Shown in pieces: positions 6,635-13,416 of a DNA stretch of 16,128 bases (within the stretch, counting starts at the first letter, position 1; every line of letters starts with the position of its first letter). Origin of the DNA: Lachnospiraceae bacterium UBA1753. Lineage in GTDB: Bacteria > Bacillota > Clostridia > Lachnospirales > Lachnospiraceae. Position numbers and translations under genes: made by a program. The notes beneath the pieces are model-generated. The model did not search any database. It was not told where the DNA came from and was given only the letters and a program-made list of their open reading frames with translations. Location of the stretch: assembly GCA_002317595.1 (NCBI GenBank), contig DCHL01000078.1:1-16128 (forward strand). The letters run 5' to 3'.

Positions 6635-6940
6635 TTACTTTTTTCCCTTACTGTACTTCTTTACGAGTCTGTTATGAGCTGCGATGAGTGGAAATTTTAT
6701 AAAGGTTGAAACCACAAGCACCAGAACAAGTACCAGGAGTATCCACATCACTACGCCCCTTATCGATTCAACCCAGGTGCTCCCAGGGCAGAACATAACT
6801 CCCACTGTCATGATTCCTGCAAACAATGTTGCGAGTACCAAGGCACCCATCCGAAATCGGTTCGCAACCACTATTCGGTGCTTGGCCTTTGCCAGCGCCT
6901 CTTCAAACTGCTTTTCATCCATGATCTTCTCTATATCCAT
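6635..6940 (-). CDS. Small membrane protein with two transmembrane helices
   Basis: This is a 101-residue protein with no family I recognise. The N-terminal ~30 residues are an amphipathic, charged helix (MDIEKIMDEKQFEEALAKAK). Two hydrophobic helices follow at about 31-53 and 61-84, joined by a short loop with CPGSTW. The basic tail (NRLVKKYSKGKK) should stay in the cytoplasm, which predicts both ends inside. I place the start at the ATG 6938-6940. The GTG just before it (6941-6943) overlaps the nrdR stop and would add one residue. No strong ribosome binding site is seen, so translation is probably coupled to nrdR. Its close packing with nrdR and the next gene marks a three-gene operon. What it does for the cell cannot be told from the sequence. 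Confidence 0.75.
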   Translation of the reverse strand: MDIEKIMDEKQFEEALAKAKHRIVVANRFRMGALVLATLFAGIMTVGVMFCPGSTWVESIRGVVMWILLVLVLVLVVSTFIKFPLIAAHNRLVKKYSKGKK

Positions 6941-6942
6941 CA

Positions 6943-7392
6943 CTACTTCAGAATCTTCTTAATCTCTTCCATGAATGTATTGACATCCTTAAACTCACGG
7001 TACACAGATGCAAATCTAACATATGCAACTGCCTCAAGATCCTTAAGCCTGTCCATTACAAGCTCACCAATCTTGCTTGATGGGATCTCCTTATCCTCAA
7101 GACCAAAGATTTCTGTCTCAACATCATCAACAAGCTCTGTAATCTGTATTGCCGAAATAGGACGCTTGTGACAGGCCCTGAGAACACCAGCCTCAATCTT
7201 CTTCCTGTCATACGCCTCTCTGTTGTTGTCCTTCTTGATAACAATAAGGGGAATCGTCTCAACTTTCTCATATGTAGTAAATCGCTTATTACACTCGTCA
7301 CAGATTCTTCTTCTTCTGATTGAGTTATTATCCTCAGCAGGTCTCGAATCGATTACCCTGGTATTTTCATGATTACAAAAAGGACATTTCAT
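6943..7392 (-). CDS. nrdR: Transcriptional repressor NrdR
   Basis: NrdR represses ribonucleotide reductase genes when dATP/ATP signals ample deoxynucleotides. The 149-residue length is standard. The N-terminal zinc ribbon has Cys3, Cys6, Cys31 and Cys34 (MKCPFC and ICDEC), followed by the basic RRRRI segment. The ATP-cone spans about 49-139 and starts PLIVIKKDNNREAYDRKK. It ends in the usual YVRFASVYREF segment. The ATG has AGGAGA about 7 bases upstream. It has a near-perfect promoter of its own (7439-7467) and is the first gene of a unit with two small unknown genes. No nrd gene is in the window, so its targets act elsewhere. The place just after ftsZ puts a DNA-precursor regulator next to the division cluster. 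Confidence 0.97.
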   Translation of the reverse strand: MKCPFCNHENTRVIDSRPAEDNNSIRRRRICDECNKRFTTYEKVETIPLIVIKKDNNREAYDRKKIEAGVLRACHKRPISAIQITELVDDVETEIFGLEDKEIPSSKIGELVMDRLKDLEAVAYVRFASVYREFKDVNTFMEEIKKILK

Positions 7393-7417
7393 AAATTCTC
7401 TCCTAGAAATTGTTGTT

Positions 7418-7432
7418 AACGTGTCACGCGTT
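7418..7432. promoter_or_regulatory. Imperfect palindrome at the nrdR transcription start
   Basis: AACGTGT-C-ACGCGTT has 7-base arms with six matching positions. It lies directly downstream of the nrdR -10, covering the predicted start site (~7432), a classic operator position. It does not match the NrdR box pattern as I know it, so a binding protein cannot be named. Confidence 0.4.
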
Positions 7433-7438
7433 TACATA

Positions 7439-7467
7439 ATTATACAAATACTGGTGATTTATGTCAA
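7439..7467 (-). promoter_or_regulatory. Consensus sigma-A promoter of the nrdR unit
   Basis: On the minus strand, TTGACA (7462-7467) and TATAAT (7439-7444) are separated by exactly 17 bases, a full match to the vegetative consensus. The predicted start is near 7432, giving a leader of about 40 bases. A promoter this strong for a repressor gene suggests that something restrains it. Confidence 0.88.
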
Positions 7468-7543
7468 CGAAATAATTTTATGTTAACAAACATTTTTCAG
7501 AAGAAACCTCCACATGATATAAGGGCACTGCCTGGCAGGCAGC

Positions 7544-7576
7544 AAAAAAGTCGCCGCATTTTCATGCGACGACTTT
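7544..7576 (-). terminator. Intrinsic terminator of ftsZ
   Basis: On the minus strand the stem AAAGTCG-T-CGCA pairs with TGCG-G-CGACTTT around a TGAAAA loop and is followed by six T. The U-G pair becomes C-A on the other strand, so it works in the minus direction. It lies 26 bases after the ftsZ stop. A second short inverted repeat (CTGCCTG-G-CAGGCAG, 7528-7542) follows. Confidence 0.87.
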
Positions 7577-7601
7577 GTCATTACAAACATCAAAAAATAA
7601 T

Positions 7602-8873
7602 TTAGTCATTCTTCTTAAGGAACCCAGGAATGCTGAGTGACTGTGAACCTGCTCTAGGAACGGTGGGTGTAACACCAGGAGTGTAACCACCACCAGATAC
7701 CGGCTGGCCAGCCGAAGGAACTCCGGGAACTCCTGTTCCAGGAAGAACTCCTGTACCAATTGTTGAAGGAATCGGTCTTGTTCCTGTCTGAGCAGCAGGT
7801 CTCACACCATTTACTGCAGGTCTTGTATTAGGTACGGCAGCATATCCATTCTGCGCAGGTCTCGCCTGGGTAGCAGCAGGTCTTGCAAATCCTGTCGGCA
7901 TAGCAGGTGCCGCAGGTGCTTCCACCTCTTCGATACCTGTTGCGATAACTGTAATCTTAACTGCATCAGGCTCGCTGTCATCATACATCGAACCAAAGAT
8001 AACATTGATATCTGTTCCTGCAAGATCATTGACGTATGATACAGCCTCATCAGCATCCATGAGAGAGATATCTCCCGAAATATTTATGATGACGTCTGTT
8101 GCACCTGCAATGCTTGTCTCAAGAAGAGGACTCTCAACAGCCTGCTGTACAGCCTGAAGTGCCTTGTCATCTCCCTTTGCAGAACCAATACCGATATGGG
8201 CAATTCCCTTACCCTTCATAACAGTCTGAACATCAGCGAAATCAAGGTTTACAAGTGCAGGAACATTGATAAGGTCTGTAATACCCTGTACTGCCTGCTG
8301 TAAGACCTCATCAGCCTTCTTAAGCGCCTCAGGCATTGTTGTCCTGCGGTCACAGATCTCAAGGAGCTTGTCATTAGGGATAACGATAAGTGTATCAACC
8401 GCATCCTTAAGCTTCTCAATTCCACCGAGAGCATTGTTCATTCTTGTCTTAGCCTCAAATCTAAAAGGCTTGGTAACAACACCAACTGTGAGGATTCCCA
8501 TGTCCTTAGCAGCCTTAGCCACAACAGGAGCAGCTCCTGTTCCAGTTCCGCCACCCATTCCACAGGTAACGAAAACCATATCTGCACCGCTGATAGCCTC
8601 AGTAATCTCCTCAAGACTCTCCTCAGCAGCCTTCTCTCCGATTTCAGGCTTAGCACCTGCACCAAGTCCCTTAGTAAGCTTCTCACCAATTTGGAGAAGT
8701 CTGGGTGACTTGCAGAGCTGAAGTGCCTGCTTATCAGTATTAATTCCGATGAAATCAACTCCGCCAATTCCATCATCTATCATTCGGTTAACGGCATTGT
8801 TTCCAGCTCCGCCGACACCGACAACAATAATCTTAGCCGCTGTATCCACATTATTTGAAACTATCTCTATCAC
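7602..8873 (-). CDS. ftsZ: Cell division protein FtsZ
   Basis: FtsZ is the tubulin-like GTPase that forms the Z ring and recruits the divisome. The 423-residue frame has the N-terminal nucleotide fold with GVGGAGNNAVNRM (19-31), the GTP-binding loop GGGTGTGAA (107-115) and the T7 catalytic loop NLDFADVQT (209-217; Asp211, Asp214). A long Pro/Gly/Ala/Thr-rich linker (about 318-410) leads to the C-terminal peptide LSIPGFLKKND, the site for membrane tethers such as SepF or FtsA. The linker makes it longer than the usual ~380 residues. The start is GTG at 8871-8873 with GGAGGAAGA upstream. The gene has its own promoter and structured leader (8898-8968), so it can be expressed above the rest of the dcw genes. 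ftsA does not lie upstream, as in many clostridia. Confidence 0.98.
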   Translation of the reverse strand: MIEIVSNNVDTAAKIIVVGVGGAGNNAVNRMIDDGIGGVDFIGINTDKQALQLCKSPRLLQIGEKLTKGLGAGAKPEIGEKAAEESLEEITEAISGADMVFVTCGMGGGTGTGAAPVVAKAAKDMGILTVGVVTKPFRFEAKTRMNNALGGIEKLKDAVDTLIVIPNDKLLEICDRRTTMPEALKKADEVLQQAVQGITDLINVPALVNLDFADVQTVMKGKGIAHIGIGSAKGDDKALQAVQQAVESPLLETSIAGATDVIINISGDISLMDADEAVSYVNDLAGTDINVIFGSMYDDSEPDAVKITVIATGIEEVEAPAAPAMPTGFARPAATQARPAQNGYAAVPNTRPAVNGVRPAAQTGTRPIPSTIGTGVLPGTGVPGVPSAGQPVSGGGYTPGVTPTVPRAGSQSLSIPGFLKKND

Positions 8874-8897
8874 GGTCTTCCTCCCTCTATATACAAA

Positions 8898-8927
8898 CTG
8901 ACCCAGTCGGTCAGTGTAAAATTACAC
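8898..8927 (-). promoter_or_regulatory. Two abutting inverted repeats in the ftsZ leader
   Basis: A perfect palindrome GTGTAA-TT-TTACAC (8914-8927) directly abuts a hairpin CTGACC-GACTG-GGTCAG (8898-8914), sharing one base. Both lie between the predicted ftsZ start site (~8933) and the ribosome binding site. They could be operators or RNA stem-loops that affect mRNA life or translation. No T-run follows, so they are not a terminator. Confidence 0.5.
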
Positions 8928-8939
8928 AACACACTTTTA

Positions 8940-8968
8940 AATATATAATCTTTCGGCAAAATTATCAA
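8940..8968 (-). promoter_or_regulatory. Sigma-A promoter of ftsZ
   Basis: On the minus strand, TTGATA (8963-8968) and TATATT (8940-8945) are 17 bases apart, in the 129-base gap between ftsQ and ftsZ. Predicted start is near 8933, with a leader of about 60 bases. No terminator is seen between ftsQ and ftsZ, so readthrough from the dcw cluster is also possible. Confidence 0.65.
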
Positions 8969-9002
8969 GTAAATATTGTGAAGAAACTATGCTTCAAAGG
9001 AC

Positions 9003-9851
9003 TTATTCTCCCTCCGAGGACTGATTTTCATCCAGCACATCTTCATCTGGCTCAGCATCCTCCTCCCCAATATTTTCTTCAACAAGATAATCATGCTGCT
9101 CTACATCGTCTCTCTGGAATGTGAAATAGTCATCATCTTCAGAGTAATCATCCATATAGAGCGTCCCCTCAAGTCCAGCCAGATCAGGAATGATTCCCTT
9201 GAGCTTAATCATTTTCTCATCTATGTCATCAAGGGTGCCGAGGTCTACCTTGGCAGTTCCAAAATAGAGCCTTACATTCCCATCCATGTCAAAATATATC
9301 TGGTCCGTGACTATGCTGTATTTTGACATCAGCTGGGTCAGGTTCAGGATATTCTTAAATATTCCTTCGTCTCCCACCGGCAGCTTCTCATACAGAACCA
9401 CGTAGTCAAATTTAAGTCCTGTCACATAGGGGATGTCCGACTGTCTTGCCGAAGAGCTCTCCACCACGATTCCATCCTTGTCAAAATACATATACCTGTC
9501 AAGGTATTCAACGCATCCGGCAATCGCCTTCTCATACACAGTAATCGCTATGCTGTCAGGCGCCACAATATCGACATCCATGGTCTCCACAAACGGAATA
9601 TCATCAATTACCTTGTCCTTGTACACAAATCCAAGATACAGGGAATTATGTCCGAGTGGACCACTCATCACCATATCGGCAATCTGCTCACTGGTATAGT
9701 GCTGATTGCCCGTGACAGTCACATTTGTCACCGTATAATTCTTTTTGACATACCTCACTCCGAGAGCCGCCACCACAATGAGCACAATTACTATCGGCAG
9801 GACAATCATCCATCTCTCTGGACCAATGTATGCCTTCTTCACCCTACTCAA
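9003..9851 (-). CDS. ftsQ: Cell division protein FtsQ/DivIB
   Basis: FtsQ (DivIB in Gram-positives) is a single-pass divisome protein that, with FtsL and DivIC/FtsB, controls septal wall synthesis by FtsW and the class B PBP. A short basic N-terminus (RVKKAYIGPERW) is followed by one membrane helix at about 15-33. A POTRA domain starts YTVTNVTVTGNQHYTSEQIA, and the beta domain includes YEKAIAGCVEYLDRYMYFDKDG. The last ~45 residues are very acidic. I prefer the TTG at 9849-9851, with GGAG seven bases upstream. The TTG at 9857 is only one base from that site, and the GTG at 9842 is too far. The chosen start overlaps the ftsW stop by 8 bases. The usual murG between ftsW and ftsQ is absent. Confidence 0.9.
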   Translation of the reverse strand: MSRVKKAYIGPERWMIVLPIVIVLIVVAALGVRYVKKNYTVTNVTVTGNQHYTSEQIADMVMSGPLGHNSLYLGFVYKDKVIDDIPFVETMDVDIVAPDSIAITVYEKAIAGCVEYLDRYMYFDKDGIVVESSSARQSDIPYVTGLKFDYVVLYEKLPVGDEGIFKNILNLTQLMSKYSIVTDQIYFDMDGNVRLYFGTAKVDLGTLDDIDEKMIKLKGIIPDLAGLEGTLYMDDYSEDDDYFTFQRDDVEQHDYLVEENIGEEDAEPDEDVLDENQSSEGE

Positions 9852-11001
9852 GCACAATCTCCTTCGAAATATTAATTATCATCCCCATCTCCACCATGGT
9901 GCATACCACGGCCGAGCCTCCCTTACTGATAAACGGCAGTGTAACACCAGTATTAGGCATCGTTCCGGTAACTACGGCAATATTAAGAAGAACCTGAAGT
10001 GAAATATGGGCAATGACTCCAACCACCATCAAGGCTCCGGCGAGATCATTTGCATTATGTGCTATCATCATGGACCGCCAGATCAGAATCAAGAACAGTA
10101 TAATTACAGCACCTGCACCAAACACGCCAAGTTCCTCACATATAACGGAAAAAATCATATCGTTCTGGGCCTCTGGAAGAACTCCAAGCTTCTGTATACT
10201 TCTTCCAAGTCCCTTGCCAAACAGACCGCCTGACCCAATGGAGTACAGTGCCTGAAGAGTCTGGAACGCATTCTGCGAGCGGCCTCTCAGGAGGTCCCAC
10301 CAATCGACTACTCTTGTGATTCTAAAGCCCTTATCATCACTTGTAATAATATTATTCTCCAAAGCCCAGATGGTAACGCCACCAACCGCAAGGCCTATAC
10401 CCGCAATAGCGAGAAAGGTGCGGTAGTTTTCAGTAGCCACAAATACCATCACGCAGGAAATACCAAAGATGATTATCGCAGAGCTGGCATTTTCTGTTAA
10501 AAAGCCAACCGCCACTGCCATAAAGAATCCTGGCGCCACAGCTTTTCCCATTCCTTTAAGGGTCTCAAGCTCTTTGCGTGGAATTTGCGATATAATAAAG
10601 GTAGTACAAAGAATAACCGCAATCTTGCATATCTCGGCAGGCTGAATTGAGGTATCAAACAGACTGAGCCAGCGGCTGGCTCCGTTCAGCGTCTTTCCTG
10701 CAAGACCTGTAACCACAATAACCACAAAGCATATCACCCAAAGAACGCACGACAAAATACTGGTCATAAGATGATAGTCAGTAAAGATAACTATAAGCAT
10801 AAGTGCAAATGCAATCCCCGTTGCCATAACCTGTGTCTTCATAAACGCAAAGGTACTTCCCTCGTTATTTACTGACGAAGAATAAGAACCGGCTGAATAC
10901 ATCATTATGAGACCGAAGGCAACAATAAAAATAAGGACAACAACAAAGGTCCAGTCTACTCCTGCCTTGATCTTTTTCTCTTTTTTTCTTCTTCGAGCCA
11001 T
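9844..11001 (-). CDS. ftsW: Septal peptidoglycan polymerase FtsW (SEDS family)
   Basis: FtsW is the SEDS glycosyltransferase that polymerises lipid II at the septum together with its partner class B PBP. The 385-residue protein has a basic start (MARRRKKEKK) and about ten membrane helices. Conserved parts are NGASRWL (106-112), QPAE with Lys126, GGLFGKGLGRS and KLGVLPEAQND, where Asp281 matches the catalytic Asp (Asp297 of Escherichia coli FtsW), followed by CEELGVFG. Two usual motifs differ from what I expect. The PDxGT segment reads TENASSA (169-175), and the ISYGG segment reads ISKGG (358-362). It is called FtsW rather than RodA because it sits between murD and ftsQ. The ATG at 10999-11001 begins 12 bases after murD and has only a weak ribosome site, so coupling is likely. 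Confidence 0.93.
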   Translation of the reverse strand: MARRRKKEKKIKAGVDWTFVVVLIFIVAFGLIMMYSAGSYSSSVNNEGSTFAFMKTQVMATGIAFALMLIVIFTDYHLMTSILSCVLWVICFVVIVVTGLAGKTLNGASRWLSLFDTSIQPAEICKIAVILCTTFIISQIPRKELETLKGMGKAVAPGFFMAVAVGFLTENASSAIIIFGISCVMVFVATENYRTFLAIAGIGLAVGGVTIWALENNIITSDDKGFRITRVVDWWDLLRGRSQNAFQTLQALYSIGSGGLFGKGLGRSIQKLGVLPEAQNDMIFSVICEELGVFGAGAVIILFLILIWRSMMIAHNANDLAGALMVVGVIAHISLQVLLNIAVVTGTMPNTGVTLPFISKGGSAVVCTMVEMGMIINISKEIVLE

Positions 11002-11013
11002 TACATTCCCACA

Positions 11014-12405
11014 TTAAAGAGCGTTAACAAGTTCCTTAAATATTCTTCCGCGCTGTTCGTAGTTATCAAACATTCCCCAGCTTGCACATGCAGGAGAAAG
11101 CAGTACAGCTTCACCTGGCTGAGCCTTCTTTGCACATACATCTACCGCTTCCTCAAAGGTCTCTGCCATAATAATGCTCTCAAAACCATGCCTGCGGGCG
11201 CACTCTGCAATCTTCTCCGCAGTCTGTCCTATCAGCACAAGGTATGTCACCTTACCGTCAAAGGCCTCAATCCACTCATCATACTCCGACTGCTTGTCAT
11301 ATCCTCCGCCAATGAGTACAGTCTTTCTGTTCATTGCCTGGATACCCTTGATTGCGGCATCAACATTAGTTCCCTTGGAATCATTGTAATATGCAACGCC
11401 ATTGACCTCGCGCACAAATTCAATCCTGTGCTCAACTGCCCTGAAGTGCTTTACTGTCTCGGCAATCGATGCAACGGGAATACCATAGCTGATTGCCATA
11501 GCACACGCAGCCATCACATTCTCAGTGTTGTGTCCGCCAAGGAGAAGCATTTCATCCGTTCTCACAACAGGAGTAATCTCTGTTCCCTTCTTGTAGAGGA
11601 TTGTAACTCCATCCTCCGCAAGATATAATGCCTCATCCATTTTCTCAAGTGATTCAAGTCGGCTAAAGTATAACGCTCTCGCTGTTGACCTGGTTCCGAA
11701 ATCCCTCGTAAGAGGATCATCGTAATTAAGGACCACAACCTCATCACCCGTCTGATTCTCAGCGATTCTCTCCTTCATCTCGATGTAGCATTCCATCGTA
11801 TGATGCCTGTTGAGATGGTCAGGCGTGATGTTCAGGATTGCTGACACCTTAGGATGGAAACAATGGATTGTCTCCAGCTGGAAGCTGCTGATTTCCGCTA
11901 CGGTCACAGTGTCTTCCTTTGTATCAAGTGCCACACTCGTATAGGGAGTTCCAATATTTCCCACAACGAATACGGATGAAAAATAATCGCTGCAGATCTG
12001 TCCAACAAGGGCTGTTGTCGTAGTCTTGCCATTTGTTCCAGTAATCGCAAGGACATCCCCCTTTGACAGAACATATGCAAGTTCAACCTCTCCCCATATC
12101 TCGATTCCCCTTGACCTGAATTCGTCAAGGAACGGAAGGTCCACCGGGACGCCGGGGCTGATTACAACGATGTCGATTCTGTCCTTCTCATTCTCAGGCA
12201 GTTCACCGAAATACATGTCAGCGCCTGTTCCATCCTGGAAGCGCGCCAGCACTTCCTCCCTTGTGAGTTTCTCATTTCCATCAAAAAGCACAGGGCTGGC
12301 ACCAACCTTCTCAAGAAGTTCCACGGCTCCCACACCGCTCTTTCCGCTTCCCACAACGAGTATTCTTTTTCCATTCATTGAATTGTTCTTTTCTACAATA
12401 TCCAT
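11014..12405 (-). CDS. murD: UDP-N-acetylmuramoyl-L-alanine--D-glutamate ligase
   Basis: MurD adds D-glutamate to UDP-MurNAc-L-Ala with ATP in the cytoplasm, the second peptide step of peptidoglycan precursor synthesis. The 463-residue frame has the three Mur ligase domains. The N-terminal domain begins KRILVVGSGKSGVGAVELL. The central ATPase has ITGTNGKTTTT (121-131), EISSFQLE and NITPDHLNRH, with Lys211 in the place of the carbamylated lysine. The C-terminal domain has YYNDSKGTNVDAA (339-351), LIGGGYDK and LLSPACASWGMFDNYEQRG. The expected catalytic residues are present. The ATG has AGGTG six bases upstream. It lies 21 bases after mraY and 12 bases before ftsW within the same run of genes. 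murE and murF, the following ligases, are not in the window. Confidence 0.97.
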   Translation of the reverse strand: MDIVEKNNSMNGKRILVVGSGKSGVGAVELLEKVGASPVLFDGNEKLTREEVLARFQDGTGADMYFGELPENEKDRIDIVVISPGVPVDLPFLDEFRSRGIEIWGEVELAYVLSKGDVLAITGTNGKTTTTALVGQICSDYFSSVFVVGNIGTPYTSVALDTKEDTVTVAEISSFQLETIHCFHPKVSAILNITPDHLNRHHTMECYIEMKERIAENQTGDEVVVLNYDDPLTRDFGTRSTARALYFSRLESLEKMDEALYLAEDGVTILYKKGTEITPVVRTDEMLLLGGHNTENVMAACAMAISYGIPVASIAETVKHFRAVEHRIEFVREVNGVAYYNDSKGTNVDAAIKGIQAMNRKTVLIGGGYDKQSEYDEWIEAFDGKVTYLVLIGQTAEKIAECARRHGFESIIMAETFEEAVDVCAKKAQPGEAVLLSPACASWGMFDNYEQRGRIFKELVNAL

Positions 12406-12426
12406 TTTTTCACCTGCAATATTTTA

Positions 12427-13389
12427 TTAGAATGCGAGCAGTGCAATAGCACACAGCAGCGCAGTCAGAATCGTAAACCCGGCAACAACCTTTGTCTCCT
12501 TGTATCCACAGAGCTCAAAGTGATGATGGATAGGCGCCATCTTAAAAATTCTCTTTCCGTGCGTAAACTTAAAATAACCCACCTGGAGAATTACTGAACA
12601 CACCTCTGCGACATATACAAAAGCAACGATGATGATATAAAGCGGCATCTTCATAATAGCCGCAGTAACAGCGACATATCCGCCAAGCGCAAGAGAACCT
12701 GTATCTCCCATGAACACGCTCGCCTTATGGCTGTTATATACGAGAAATCCAGCAAGGGCACCCACCATCGCAGACGAACTAAGGCTCGTACCGCTTCCAA
12801 GGGCAACCGCTGCAAGCACAAAAAATATGCCCACTACTGCCGTCACGTTTGATGCAAGTCCATCGAGTCCATCTGTGAAATTGGAGCCATTTACAGTTCC
12901 AACTATCGCAAATACCATGAGCGGATAATACAACAGTCCCAGGTCAATCTGATACGACGTGAAGGGAACCATTATCTCACTGCCTACCCCAATTGTTTCC
13001 CTCATAATCACAAGAAGAATCACAGAGAGAACAATCTGAAGGCTGAACTTCTGCCAGGCCCTAAGTCCCAGCGAGCGCTTCAGCACAACCTTGATGTAAT
13101 CATCAATAAAGCCTATCACTGCAAATCCCAGTGTACCAATAAGCACAACCAGTATTTCCTTCATATCCCCGGATACTACCCCTGCCACGATACAGGCAAT
13201 CGCAAACCCAGTCAGGAAGATAAAACCTCCCATTGTCGGCGTTCCATTCTTCACAAGGTGAGTCTGCGGCCCATCATCCCTGACTGTCTGCCCAGCCTTA
13301 AGACGCATCAGAAAAGGAATCAGGGGAATCCCAACAATAACGCTGATAATAAAAGCTACCACTCCAGGATATAAATAACTAAAATACAT
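12427..13389 (-). CDS. mraY: Phospho-N-acetylmuramoyl-pentapeptide transferase
   Basis: MraY moves phospho-MurNAc-pentapeptide from UDP to undecaprenyl phosphate, making lipid I in the inner leaflet of the membrane. The 320-residue length and about ten membrane helices are typical. Signature segments are GQTVRDDGPQTHLVKNGTPT (33-52), FIDDYIK with Asp96, Asp97 and Lys100, and NGSNFTDGLDGLA (167-179). FMGDTGSLALGG (226-237) and APIHHHFELCGY (285-296, with the HHH motif) follow. All known catalytic positions are kept. The ATG has GGAGAGAAATC upstream. It starts 27 bases after the PBP gene and sits directly before murD; in many Firmicutes murE or murF lies between the PBP and mraY, but not here. 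Confidence 0.98.
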   Translation of the reverse strand: MYFSYLYPGVVAFIISVIVGIPLIPFLMRLKAGQTVRDDGPQTHLVKNGTPTMGGFIFLTGFAIACIVAGVVSGDMKEILVVLIGTLGFAVIGFIDDYIKVVLKRSLGLRAWQKFSLQIVLSVILLVIMRETIGVGSEIMVPFTSYQIDLGLLYYPLMVFAIVGTVNGSNFTDGLDGLASNVTAVVGIFFVLAAVALGSGTSLSSSAMVGALAGFLVYNSHKASVFMGDTGSLALGGYVAVTAAIMKMPLYIIIVAFVYVAEVCSVILQVGYFKFTHGKRIFKMAPIHHHFELCGYKETKVVAGFTILTALLCAIALLAF

Positions 13390-13416
13390 GATTTCTCTCC
13401 TTAATCAACACCATTA

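Noticed and set aside
7526..7542. Inverted repeat CTGCCTG-G-CAGGCAG as a second ftsZ terminator
   Set aside because: The arms leave a one-base loop, or a short stem if opened, and no T-run follows. It is noted only as a repeat beside the main terminator.
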